From Adiantum capillus-veneris (taxonomy: Eukaryota; Streptophyta; Polypodiopsida; Polypodiales; Pteridaceae), in the NCBI GenBank assembly GCA_014529385.2, contig CM043956.1, positions 86,355,721 through 86,419,720 on the forward strand: DNA of 64,000 nt, read 5' to 3'. The notes beneath the pieces were generated by a model, which ran no database searches, was not told the DNA's origin, and worked only from the letters and a program-made list of their open reading frames with translations. Position 1 is the stretch's first letter, and each line of letters begins with the position of its first letter. Both the position numbers and the translations under genes were made by a program. Positions 54,151 to 64,000 of the stretch are shown here, piece after piece.

Positions 54151-55065
54151 TACATTTACAATTGGGAGAATCTGCAAACTCCATCGAAAATTTGATAGCC
54201 CTCACTATATTGTTTTTCTTTTTCTACCTTATATATTGGGTCTTGAAGAAAAGCACCTTACACCATTTTGCTCAAGTTGAATCTTACTAGCTAAACACCA
54301 TAAACGTGGAGAGGGTGCCTTGTTAAGTGCTATATCTCCTCAACAACTTCTATACTGTTTTGTTTTACATCAACAGTCTCAAGTTTGGTACTAAGTCCTA
54401 GTTGGCAAGTGAAGAAGAGAAGTCATTCTCAGTTTCCTACAAACACCTCTTAACCAACCAAATTTCTAGAATTATTAGAAAGGATGCAATGAGGTCTTAG
54501 AGTGTTTGACATCCATAGAGATAGCTAATCATCTCGAAAAGAACTCTTTTTTTTTGGGTTATGATTCTAGCTCTAGAAGTATCTTTCATGAGCATTTTCC
54601 AACCTAAACTATGCCAAAAAGCGTGTGCTATTTTTTCATATTTTTCATTAAATTGGCCAAAGAACACCCTAAAATGCCTCTTAGTGAGTTCTAGGGTACT
54701 ACATACATAGACTTCATCATTATATAGGTTTTCAAATGCTTTTAATGCATATATACTCTATGTATTTGAAGTTATAGTCTATTTTTTAAAATCATGCCAT
54801 GCAAATTTATGGACAAATTTTACACTTTGATAAATTTTTTGGTAATGTCTATGCAATGTAAAGGAAAGTTTGATTGTTTATACTGACTATGTATTACATC
54901 TTTCTTGAGTTTTGGAGCACCTAATACCCCCAATAGCTAACAACACAAAGTCAAGAAAAAAATTCCATTTAAAAAAAATTAGACTCAGTTATGTCCAATA
55001 TTGCAAAATTCTTTCAATGAACATGGTGAATTTGTATCTTAAGCATACATTATCAATCTGGCTAT
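54150..55065. repeat. Repeat X, copy 1 (contains a relative of T1/T2, end lost)
   Basis: Collinear with 63205-64000: TTGATAGCCCT, ACACCATAAA(C/T)GTGGAGAGGGTGCC, CTAAGTCCTAGTTGGCAAGTG and TTTTGGAGCACCTAATACCCCC. About 35 bp carrying a CACTAG-type transposon end in copy 2 are missing here near 54440. Confidence 0.8.
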
Positions 55066-55770
55066 AAATGCATGCTTTGCAAAGAGATTGAAATGGCCAC
55101 AATGTGGAAGCTAGTTTTTTTGTTCATGCAAATATTGGGCCGTGTGGTTATGTCTAAAATTGTCATAAGAAAACAAATTTCAATGTTTTTGATGCTTTGT
55201 GCATTTTAGTATGAAGGTGAATCACCAAGGTGTATAGATATAAAGTATATATACGAGTAAATATGGATGAAGTCATGCAAACACCGATGATATGTATGCA
55301 AAATAAAAAAAATACAAGTTTTTTGTACTTATTAATTGTATGCACAATCAAAAACATGTGGGGATATAGAAACCTTATACTTACATTAGGAACCTATTGC
55401 AATTACCGAGAAAACTAGATTGGTTGCATGAAAAATTCTCTATATCTTGAAACACGAAACAATGGGCTTTATGCAAGATATATGCAACTAATGTTGTGAG
55501 AATGAATTGCAACCCACCCTTGTATGTGCATGCCCAAGTCTGAAAACATGGCATTTAGCCATATATGCTACCTCATTTGTTGCCATACTCTTACCTTGGT
55601 ACTAGACAATGCAACCTTAGGATGATTCTTGCTAAACACTAGGCACAAGTGATGGTGGAAGGCACATGAAAGCTTGCCACAAGCTTGCCAAATTCCAACT
55701 AGGATATGCATCAAGTGTATTTCCTTATCCATGCCATTCTCCCACTTTACATCTCTCATAGCATCCTTTA
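55023..55770. repeat. Repeat Y, copy 1
   Basis: Matches 58574-59555 along its length (GAGATTGAAATGGCCACAATGTGGAAGC, GATGAAGTCATGCAAACA, GACAATGCAACCTTAGGATG). No coding sequence supported. Confidence 0.85.
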
Positions 55771-56559
55771 ACTCTATCTGCTACTCTATCTGATAGCATC
55801 TCTCACAAGTGAGACCATGAACACCCTTTACTTCATTTCCATTGTTACGTCTAGCAGTCAATTCAACAACACAAATGCTAACAATCCCAATGCTTAGCAC
55901 ATCCCAATTCATTTCAAATGTAACGAGTGAAAGAATCACGGTGGCTTTCTAAAACAATTAGAACGTGATAAAATCATTAGGTTTAGTTTAAGTAGAATCA
56001 GTGTTCAAGAAAGAATTTCCTCAGCTAAGCCTTGAGCCGGTTGAAAATGGAGACTAGCTAGTTGCAAACCATGGTAAAGGGAAGAAAAACTGGTGAAATA
56101 TGTGAGAGAATAGCTCAAAAATCCTACAATTTTTAAATTTATGTTAGTATTCCTGGTTCACTTCTTTATGGGGAGGAAACTCAGTCGACGGACGCTAAAT
56201 AAAAGAGCCTAAATATTGACTAGAATTAAGTTATAGAATGTGAGAAAAGTCAAACCATGTGAGGTTGTGAAATGAAATGTGAAATAAAAAAACCTCATTA
56301 ATATATATGTGTGTGTGTGTGTATCCATAGGATTTACTATAATTATTCTGTAGGTGAAGTTTCACTTTAACATTCAAAAACGATAGAATGCAAGAAAAGT
56401 CAAGACATGTCAAGATATGAAATGAAAGTGAAATAAAAAGATCGATTTACTATTTTAAAATTCAAATAACAGTTAATGTAAGTCTCAATTATCACTAAAA
56501 ACATTGAAAGTATGCCTAACCCAACTCAACTCTAAGGCTTCTTTTAGAAAGCCAAAAAT
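55771..56559. other. No gene recognised
   Basis: AT-rich; a (TG)n run at 56308-56324 and two similar short blocks (GAATG(C/T)AAGAAAAGTCAA) near 56235 and 56388. Confidence 0.5.
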
Positions 56560-56676
56560 GAGCTAAAGTTGGGATTTAGTGAGAATTTTAAACCTTGGAA
56601 GCAAAAGATCTAAGAGTGATTTATATGAAAGGTCAACAAGAAATTGGTTATTGTTTTTACTCCGAACATGATTCTG

Positions 56677-56751
<75 letters not shown>

Positions 56752-56955
56752 TGGAATTGAAAGGGAAGCCCAAATTTCTTGAGGATTTCTTTAGTCACAT
56801 AGAGTGAGACAGAGACAGAGGGAGAGAGTGGAAATTGGAATGATACAAGGAACAAAACTTTTGAGGATTGCATTAGTCACATTCTCTCATATTGTACAAT
56901 TGAATGTATTTACATTCACAGAGGAGGCCGGAAGCTTTTGAAAAAGGACGAGAGA
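56560..56955. repeat. Repeat Z, full copy, with (TG)n(AG)n at 56679-56747
   Basis: The left arm matches 58405-58530 and the right arm matches 60243-60445; the compound microsatellite sits exactly between them. Confidence 0.85.
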
Positions 56956-58404
56956 CCAAGAGAGAGATAGTGAGAGAAAGAGGGAATACACATGCAAAGC
57001 CACACTCTTCCTTCTCCTTCCCTCCTCCATAGCTTCTCGCTTCACCTGCGCTTTGATACCAATGTAAGACTGACGGGACTGGAGCATACTAGTCTCCACC
57101 CATTCATGCTCTATATAGACCAAGGCCTTGGCTTGCTAAACATAGAGATCCACTTGACTGCATGTACGTCCTCGCCCTTGGCCCCGACTAGTCCTACCCT
57201 TGGCATGAATGACTTCTTTTGCAAAATAAAGATTTTGCTCTCCGATTGTTTTCTATTCCAATTATCATCTAAAAAGTCCAAACATCTCCCAGACTTGCAA
57301 ATGAACATTGTTGTGGTAATTCCTATTTTCTCATCGAAGAAGAAATCTAGAAACACTTGAATAGGCATAAATAGAGTGAGCCTAAAAATATTTGTAGTAA
57401 TTGAATACTTGAGGGACTTTTGTATATCCTGAAACAACCTATTCCTGAAGCTTTCACTAGTTTGGGACGCTGGCAAAGACCAATCCTTGTTGTCAAACAA
57501 TGGAAGTGGAAAATGAGTCACACAACCCTAGGTAGATGATATTCGGGGTTCCAAATATGACATATCATAAAACAATATTCCATTATCTTCAAGCTCCTTG
57601 TGCGATCTTCCTCGGTACATTTTCTCACCAATGTATGCATGGAAAGCATAAAAAATCCCAATATTTGCACCATGTCAAACATGATATCAACCATAAACCT
57701 TTGGAAATAAACATGCATTGAATGAGATATATGCTCAAAATACCATACAGTTGGGTCCATGTTGTGGCAAACTTGGAGGAAATGTTTGCAACCTTAATTC
57801 TGTGTGTTAGAAAGCATGCTATATGAGGACCTCTTTCACCCGCTTGCTTTGTGCAGACACTTTAATCTCTTTAACTTGACCCTTGAAAGCCTCCACAAAA
57901 TCATTGCATCACCTCCTCTTCCTCCTCCTTGTCTGCAATAGTACCCAACTCCTGATAGTTATTGTAGATGGTATCCACGATTGATCATCTATAGTAAAAC
58001 TATTAAAAATGGTAATAGAGTCAATTGTAGTGCTAGGCCTTCGAGAAGTAGTCATGGTGTGCACTAGAACCGACAGTAGAGTGTATGAAAATATGAAAAA
58101 GGGAAGACAATTTTGAGGGGAAAGTAGAGTTACTCAAAGATAAATTTGCATGGGAGCGTAGATACTGGATGGAGCCTTCAATGCTTTACAAAGTTAGTAT
58201 GTTTTACAAAATTTACGCTTTGAAAGTATGGCATTATATAATTTGAATAACAAAATTTATGTTTTTCCTTATTTTTCTCAACGAGTCTCACTATAAAATA
58301 ACGATTTTCAACGTAATGTTATCCTCTTCCTCATTGGTCAAGCACCACGCTCTCTCTAGAACTGAAAGGCCCAAAAGTGAGTCCAAAGTTCTCCTAGTGT
58401 TTCA
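56956..58404 (-). other. Unassigned region with minus-strand open frames
   Basis: Two adjacent minus-strand frames, 57518-57760 (80 codons) and 57111-57521 (136 codons), are unrelated to any family I know. They start MDPTVWYFEHISHSM and MTHFPLPLFDNKDWS. On the minus strand TGGTATCAAAGC at about 57052-57063 follows a TTACA and resembles a tRNA-Met primer site. This could be a decayed minus-strand element; gag, protease and RT motifs are not visible. Confidence 0.3.
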
Positions 58405-58531
58405 AATGAAAAAATGAACTAAGTTGGGATTTAGTGCAGGATTTTAAACCTTAGAAGCAAAGCACAAAGAGTGAGTTATGTGAACGGTCAACAAGCAATT
58501 TATGATTGTTGTGACTCTGGGGATGATTCTT

Positions 58532-58574
<43 letters not shown>
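58405..58574. repeat. Repeat Z, left arm only, with (TG)n(AG)n at 58532-58574
   Basis: AAGTTGGGATTTAGTG and GGTCAACAAG(C/A)AATT match the left arm of the full copy; beyond the microsatellite the sequence passes into repeat Y. Confidence 0.85.
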
Positions 58575-58576
<2 letters not shown>

Positions 58577-59555
58577 TTGTATCTGAGGTCTAAACCTAAC
58601 CATACAATACCAATCCGGCTATAAGTGCATGCTTTACAAAGAGATTGAAATGGCCACAATGTGGAAGCTAGTTGTTTTGTTCATGCAATTTTTGGGCTGT
58701 GTGGTTATGTCTAGAATTGTCATAAGAAAACATGTTTGGATGTTTTTGATGCTTTGTGCATGTTAGTATGAAGGTGAATCACCAAGGTGTCTAGATATAA
58801 AGTATGTATACAAGTAAATATGGATGAAGTCATGCAAACATTGGTGATAGGTATGCAAAATACAAAAATGCAACTTTTTTGTACTTAATTGTATGCACAA
58901 TCAAAAACATATGGAGCTATAGCAACCTTATACTTACATTAGGAACACATTATGTTTTTGATGCTTTGTGCATGTTAGTAGGAAGGTGAATCACCAAGGT
59001 GTATAGATATAAAGTATACATACAAGTAAATATGGATGAAGTCATGCAAACACCGGTGATAGGTATGCAAAATACAAAAAATACATCTTTTTTGTACTTA
59101 ATTGTATGAACAATCAAATATATGTGGGTCTATAGCAACCTTATACTTACGTTAGGAACAAATTGGAGTTAGCAAGAAAACTAGATTGGTTGCATGAAAA
59201 AAAACTCTATATCTTCAAACATGAAACAATGGGCTTTCTTCCACATATATACGTACCTAATGTTGTGAGGATGAATTACAACCCACCCCTGTATTGGCTT
59301 GCCCAAGCCTCAAAACAGGGAATTTAGCCATATATGCCACCTCATATGCTGCCAGAATTCCACCCTTGTACTCTTGCCTTTGTACTGGACAATGCAACCT
59401 TAGGATGCTTCTTGCTAGACACTAGGCACATGTGATGGTGGAAGGCACATGAAAGCTTGCCACAAGCTTTCAAAATTCCAACTAGGATTTGAATCAAGTG
59501 TATCTCCTTATCCATGTCATGCTCCCACTTTACATCTCCCATAGCATCGTTTAGC
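58575..59555. repeat. Repeat Y, copy 2, with internal 212-bp tandem duplication
   Basis: Same order as copy 1, but one part is doubled: units 58741-58952 and 58953-59164 both begin TGTTTTTGATGCTTTGTGCATG. Copy 1 has this unit once, from 55184. Confidence 0.88.
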
Positions 59556-60186
59556 ATGTGGGCTCTATCTTTGTCATATGAGCACAAAGGCAAGGCACAT
59601 GGCTATCTAGCACTAGTCAATGCACAAGGATATCTCACTTGTAAGATTGGGGGTCTTGGATCGCAACCGTCCTATTTCCTTCTTACACTTAGAATCTTTA
59701 TAAAAGATATATCATTGACTTGTGCTAGATATCTTGAAGCTTTCGTTGATAGGGCCAACTAATGTGGCCTGTAGATCTTGATTCATGAACTATGCACTAG
59801 ACATGCAAGATCAAGATCTTTGTTTCTCCTTTCATTGGAGTCCTTTGTTGGGTGATAGATAGTCGGACTTATTGTCTTGGATATTGGGGCCTATGGAGAG
59901 ATACTGATGCTCCATATTTGTTGATAGGCATTCCAAGCACCCTCCTGACATCACATGTTGGGGGTTAAGGAAGCTCTCACTAAACAATAATTGTGTTGTA
60001 GCACGTGATGTGTCCTAAGAGTTGGGTGTGATGGAAAATTGCATGTGTGTGGAGGAGAGCACAATTATGGTGTTGGTTTAGACCCACTTGGCCATATAAG
60101 TATGCTTGATGCTTTAGAATTTCAAGTTCATGCTGATTTTACGTGACTCAAGTAGCAAAATTTTTTGAGAGCTCAAAAATCAACAT
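59556..60186. other. No gene recognised
   Basis: No motif, repeat edge or RNA gene identified. Confidence 0.5.
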
Positions 60187-60206
60187 TGTGTGTGTGTGTG
60201 TGTGTG

Positions 60207-60246
<40 letters not shown>

Positions 60247-60450
60247 TTGTAATAAAGGGAAGCCCAAATTTCTTGAGCATTTCTTTAGTCACGTAGGGTG
60301 AGAGAGAGATAGAGGGAGAGAGTGAAAATTGGAATGATATAGGGAACAAAACTTTTGAGGATTGCATTAGTCACATTCTCTCATATTGTACAATTGAATG
60401 TATTTACATTCACAGGTGGAGGCTGGAACGTTTTTAAAAAGGACGTGGGT
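60187..60450. repeat. Repeat Z, right arm only, with (TG)n(AG)n at 60187-60242
   Basis: GGGAAGCCCAAATTTCTTGAG, GGAACAAAACTTTTGAGGATTGC and GTACAATTGAATGTATTTACATTC match the right arm of the full copy; the sequence before the microsatellite is unrelated. Confidence 0.85.
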
Positions 60451-60907
60451 CCAGCAAGTCTCTCAGGGGAGGGCTAGGATAGAGAGATGGAGCGCCACTA
60501 GGGCTTGGAAGAGGGAGACCAGCTGCGAGCGAAGCGCGGTGACACACTCTCAGGCTTCTTGCGAGCGCTTGTGCACGCTGTCAATTCTCTACCTCAGTTC
60601 CATAGCAGTAGCCTGATCTGCATGAGCTGGTCCAAAGACACTGGCGTGGATGGAACGACGGAGGAGTGCAGCCCTTGAAGCTCGAAAACGAGAGCACTCA
60701 TGTCCTCCTGCTTCAGGTCACGTTGGGCCCACCCCACATCGTTACCATATGCAAAAAATAATAAAGGGAACTAATATTCTCTACCCATCATGTACTTTCC
60801 ATCTCAAAAGGAAAGGCCCCATCCTAGTAAGCTACTCTCTTTTGTTTCTTGCAAGGTGCCCTCCCCCTTCCTCTCTCTCGTCACACTGCTTAGCTCTTGT
60901 CTTGAGG

Positions 60908-60911
<4 letters not shown>
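60451..60911. other. No gene recognised (locally GC-richer)
   Basis: Two short plus-strand frames (60398-60616, 60650-61084) contain low-complexity Arg/Ser sequence without family resemblance; the second runs into the microsatellite. Confidence 0.45.
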
Positions 60912-61001
<90 letters not shown>

Positions 61002-61004
61002 ACA
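60912..61004. repeat. Compound microsatellite (CT)n-(CA)n
   Basis: About 33 CT-type units with a TGTG interruption, then about 14 CA units. On the minus strand it reads TG then AG. Confidence 0.96.
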
Positions 61005-63204
61005 ATGATCCTAAAAGTCGTAATTCTTTTCTCGTGATGAATTTTGCATGTGATACTTCTTTTTCTTTTCTACACCTACAGTGATTACACTAAGTTTTAG
61101 TGTGAGTACCTTAAAGTATTAAATCTAGTTCTTTCTTTAAGGCCAATGGACTGAAGGCACGTGTCACCATATCTATACTTGGGGTAGAATCCTTACAAAA
61201 CCGTAGTAGTAGAGAGAACATCACCACTGGATTTGCCACCTTCTCCTGACGTAATTACTGTGCTAAGATCTAAGATATTGAATCTTCTAATTGAGCTATT
61301 AATTAGACCAAAGGGCCTATTTAAAAATCCCATCATTCCAGATCCTAGATTGCACCCTTTGCTTATATATTTGTATGGGTTAGACCTAATACTCATATGT
61401 GGTCTAAAGGGTTGTCTAAGCTAAAGCAGAGTTAATTTTTTGGTTGTGGGACTCCGGAGCCTTTAGCATTCCTATTTTGTGAACTCATTAGCTAATTCCC
61501 TCTGGTTTTTGGTGATAATCACGGCCACCGAGTGCACATTGAATTAATCTTCTTTTCCCCACCAACTTTGTCTGAGTGTTGTAAATAACCTTCATCATTA
61601 ATTTGAGGACCTGCTAGTTGCCTCGCAGTCTGCTTGCCTACTGCAACCTAGAAAAATTTCTGCCCCTTTTACCCAGGTGTATATTTGTGTGCATGCCCTT
61701 ATGTTGCTTCCTCCTCCCAAAGATTTGATGCGCTTGCCTAATCAATAGCACTGCACATATTCCTCTCCCCTCTTAAGTCAGCCTTGCATATGAACTTGTC
61801 TATAGCTCTATGGGCGGAGATGCCATAGCATCTACTACATTGCAACTCTTTTAGTGTGTTTGGTGATCAAATGGATCTACCTGCACCCATGAAGAAGGTG
61901 AGGGTGTTTTTTTCCCTCACTTAGCCTTGAATCGATATTGTTGTTTCATTTGACATGCAATGCTCGCTGATTTGGCTGGTTGACCTACAATAGGGAACTG
62001 GTTTGTCCTCACAGGTTGGGGCTATGCTGAAGGATGTGGTTTCTTTTATTGGATTCAGTGTGTGATTTTGCATGTGATTTTTTCCAAAAAAAGGTGCTTA
62101 GTAGCAGTTGCATTTGTTGTTATAATCTTGTAATGGGTTGCCTATCATTGTAGTAAGGTTGTGCCGAGAAACGTTGTTATAAGTCTCTATTTTGATACAG
62201 ACGTACCACAGTAAAAGGTTTTTTGTGATGCATTCTCCCTATTGGCTGACGCCAAGGTGATCTCTCACGTCTGGTTAAAAAAAACTCACCAATCTATGCT
62301 TTGCTTTTAATGGTAGCTACCTAGAGTGGTTGGTGATAATATCTTGATTGTTTTTAAGAAATGTGTCTAGGCGTCTTTAAGTTGTATACTATCTCCATGC
62401 TATTGTTATCTCATGTTGTAAGAGGGGGAAGACATGTTGGATACCTGGAAATACTTATTTGTTATGGTGTATAACTATATTTTTGGGTTGTCAAATTTTT
62501 GCGTAGTAATGGTGTATTTTGTTATGTGACCAGGGTCGATGTTGGTTCTCTTCTTAGTTGCTTTATAGCGATATTGTTGCATATGATGTCAAGGGAGGGC
62601 ACACATGAATGAGGCAATGCCATGGATCCGAGCTGCATTCTAGCTACCAAATTTCCACTTTGGGAATAATTAACTATTGATATCATTCAATCTATCCATA
62701 GCAACTGCAAGACGGGCAGTACTGTGAGGTCTTGGATGGGTGATACTTCTATATGCTGCCTTGATTTATTACCCATTATTTTGTATACTTTATCATATAT
62801 TATTTTCAAGGTTGATAAGAGGTTTGAAATTGCTGGTTGGGATCTTCTTATAGTTTGTGAAACAACAAATGTTTGCATAATAATACCGTGCTTTTTAAGC
62901 CATAACTAGAGTGATCAAACACTATACTTGCATACAAACATTGTTTAGGAATCTTTTGTATTGATAGTTCTTACCCTAGATCTTTCTCTATTTTATAATT
63001 TTCATCCTCTCTTTCCCTTTCACATACGTGATGAATTAGGGTTGCTTTTAACTAGATCATTTTAAGGTATTTTGCCTTTTATTTATGGGTGAAAATGTAA
63101 GCTACACTTGAAAAAATTACCCTAAAATTCCAAGAATTTCATAAAATCTTGGAAATTTAAAAGGCAAGGGTGCCCCTCCAAATCAACCCCAGTGTTGATG
63201 ACAT
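61005..63204. other. No gene recognised
   Basis: About 2.2 kb without a supported ORF. 61275-61420 resembles 9120-9222. No LTR ends, primer site or transposase motif identified. Confidence 0.5.
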
Positions 63205-64000
63205 ACATTTTACAATCAGGAGAATCGGCCAACTCCATCGGAAATTTGATAGCCCTGCCTATATTTTTTTTTTCTACCTTATAAACACCATAAATGTGGA
63301 GAGGGTGCCTTGTTAAGTGCTACATCTCCTGGAAAACTTCTGTATTGTTTTTTTTACATCAATAGTGTCTAGTTTGGTACTAAGTCCTAGTTGGCAAGTG
63401 TAGAAGAGAAGCCATTCTCAATGTCCTACTAACACTAGATTCGTAACATGCCACTTTTATGTCCTCTTAACCAAGCAAATTTCTAGAATTATTACAAAGG
63501 ATGCCAATGAGGTCTTAGAGTGTCTGACATCCATAGAGACAGCTAAGGAGCTGAAAAAAAAACTCATTTTTTATTGGGGTTATGGATTCTAGCTCTAGAA
63601 TTATCTTTGATGAGTATTTTCTATCCTATACTATGCCAAAAAAACAGGTGTTGTTTTTGCATATTTTACATAAAATTGGCCATAGAACACCCTAAAATGC
63701 CTCTTAGTGAGTTCTAGGGTACTACATGCATAGATTTTATCATTATATAGGTTTTCAAATTCTTCTAATGCATGGATACTCTATGTATTTGAAGTTACAA
63801 CCTATTTTTGAAAATCATTCCATGCATATCTATGGACGAATGTTTACACTTTGATAAATTTTTTGGTAATGTGTATGAAATTAAAAAGCAAGTTTGTTTG
63901 TGTATATAGACTCATGACTATGTATTGCATCTTTCTTGATTTTTGGAGCACCTAGTACCCCCAATAACAAGAAAAACAAAGTCAAGAAAAGAATTCCATT
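63205..64000. repeat. Repeat X, copy 2, with a T1/T2-related element from 63433
   Basis: Collinear with 54150-55065. At 63433 a diverged transposon end CACTAGATTCGTAACATGCCACTTTTATGTCC appears, and what follows parallels T2 (GCTGAAAAAAAAACTC, then the CACCTAGTACCC block). It runs off the window, so its other end is not seen. Confidence 0.75.

Noticed and set aside
57052-57063. Complete minus-strand copia element
   Set aside because: Only a primer-site-like motif with one mismatch is present; no gag, integrase or RT motifs were found nearby.
60398-61084. Possible host exon in the GC-richer stretch
   Set aside because: Frames are short, low in complexity and run into a microsatellite; no splice-supported homology visible.
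1-64000. CRISPR array, tRNA or rRNA genes, bacterial operons
   Set aside because: Repeats are microsatellites or transposon duplications without regular spacers; no cloverleaf or rRNA motif was noticed and the context is eukaryotic.

Overview
The window looks like intergenic DNA from a large, repeat-rich land-plant nuclear genome. The evidence is a plant-type chromovirus with a tRNA-Met primer site, gypsy elements with two RNase H domains (the plant Tat/Ogre hallmark), abundant (GA)n/(CA)n microsatellites, and no bacterial-style genes, rRNA or tRNA. Several protein families remind me of fern, lycophyte or gymnosperm retroelements, but this is recollection and not a placement. I found no host gene I could support.

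Layout. 1.2-5.3 kb: decayed Ty3/gypsy element R1, whose pol resembles fungal gypsy elements more than plant ones. 5.36-6.68 kb: 1,321-bp TTAA-flanked transposon T1. 6.7-7.8 kb: LTR-like leader R2 with an orphan small ORF and a 286-bp MITE. 8.15-8.34 kb: long hairpin. 9,277-39,639: one nested complex. The outer element is chromovirus R3 (target duplication CTACT; LTRs at 9,277 and 36,665). Its pol is interrupted by R4 (14.2-20.3 kb) and by the minus-strand Tat-like element R5 (20.3-34.9 kb). R5 in turn carries the complete young element R6 (23,491-33,335, target duplication TATGT, both LTRs 1,515 bp). The R3 3' LTR carries T2, an inverted copy of T1. 39.6-45.8 kb: microsatellites and small LTR-like repeats. 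45.8-47.5 kb: antisense solo LTR of the R3 family. 48.3-54.15 kb: Tat-like element R7, truncated in integrase. 54.15-64 kb: a mosaic of shuffled repeats (X, Y, Z) built around compound microsatellites.

How the parts relate. Order of insertion is R3, then R4 and R5, then R6 inside R5; T2 entered the R3 LTR after R3. The R3 LTRs differ by roughly 12% by eye and the R6 LTRs by under 2%. R5, R6 and R7 are related (PBS TGG[C/T]GCCCCCAC, gag, a DGGA protease; R6 and R7 also show a second RNase H). All three carry a roughly 70-codon ORF of a family I do not recognise, 85-91 nt upstream of gag. Its repeated conservation (six copies) makes it the best candidate here for something undescribed. All pol genes are broken by stops, frameshifts or deletions, so no element looks autonomous.
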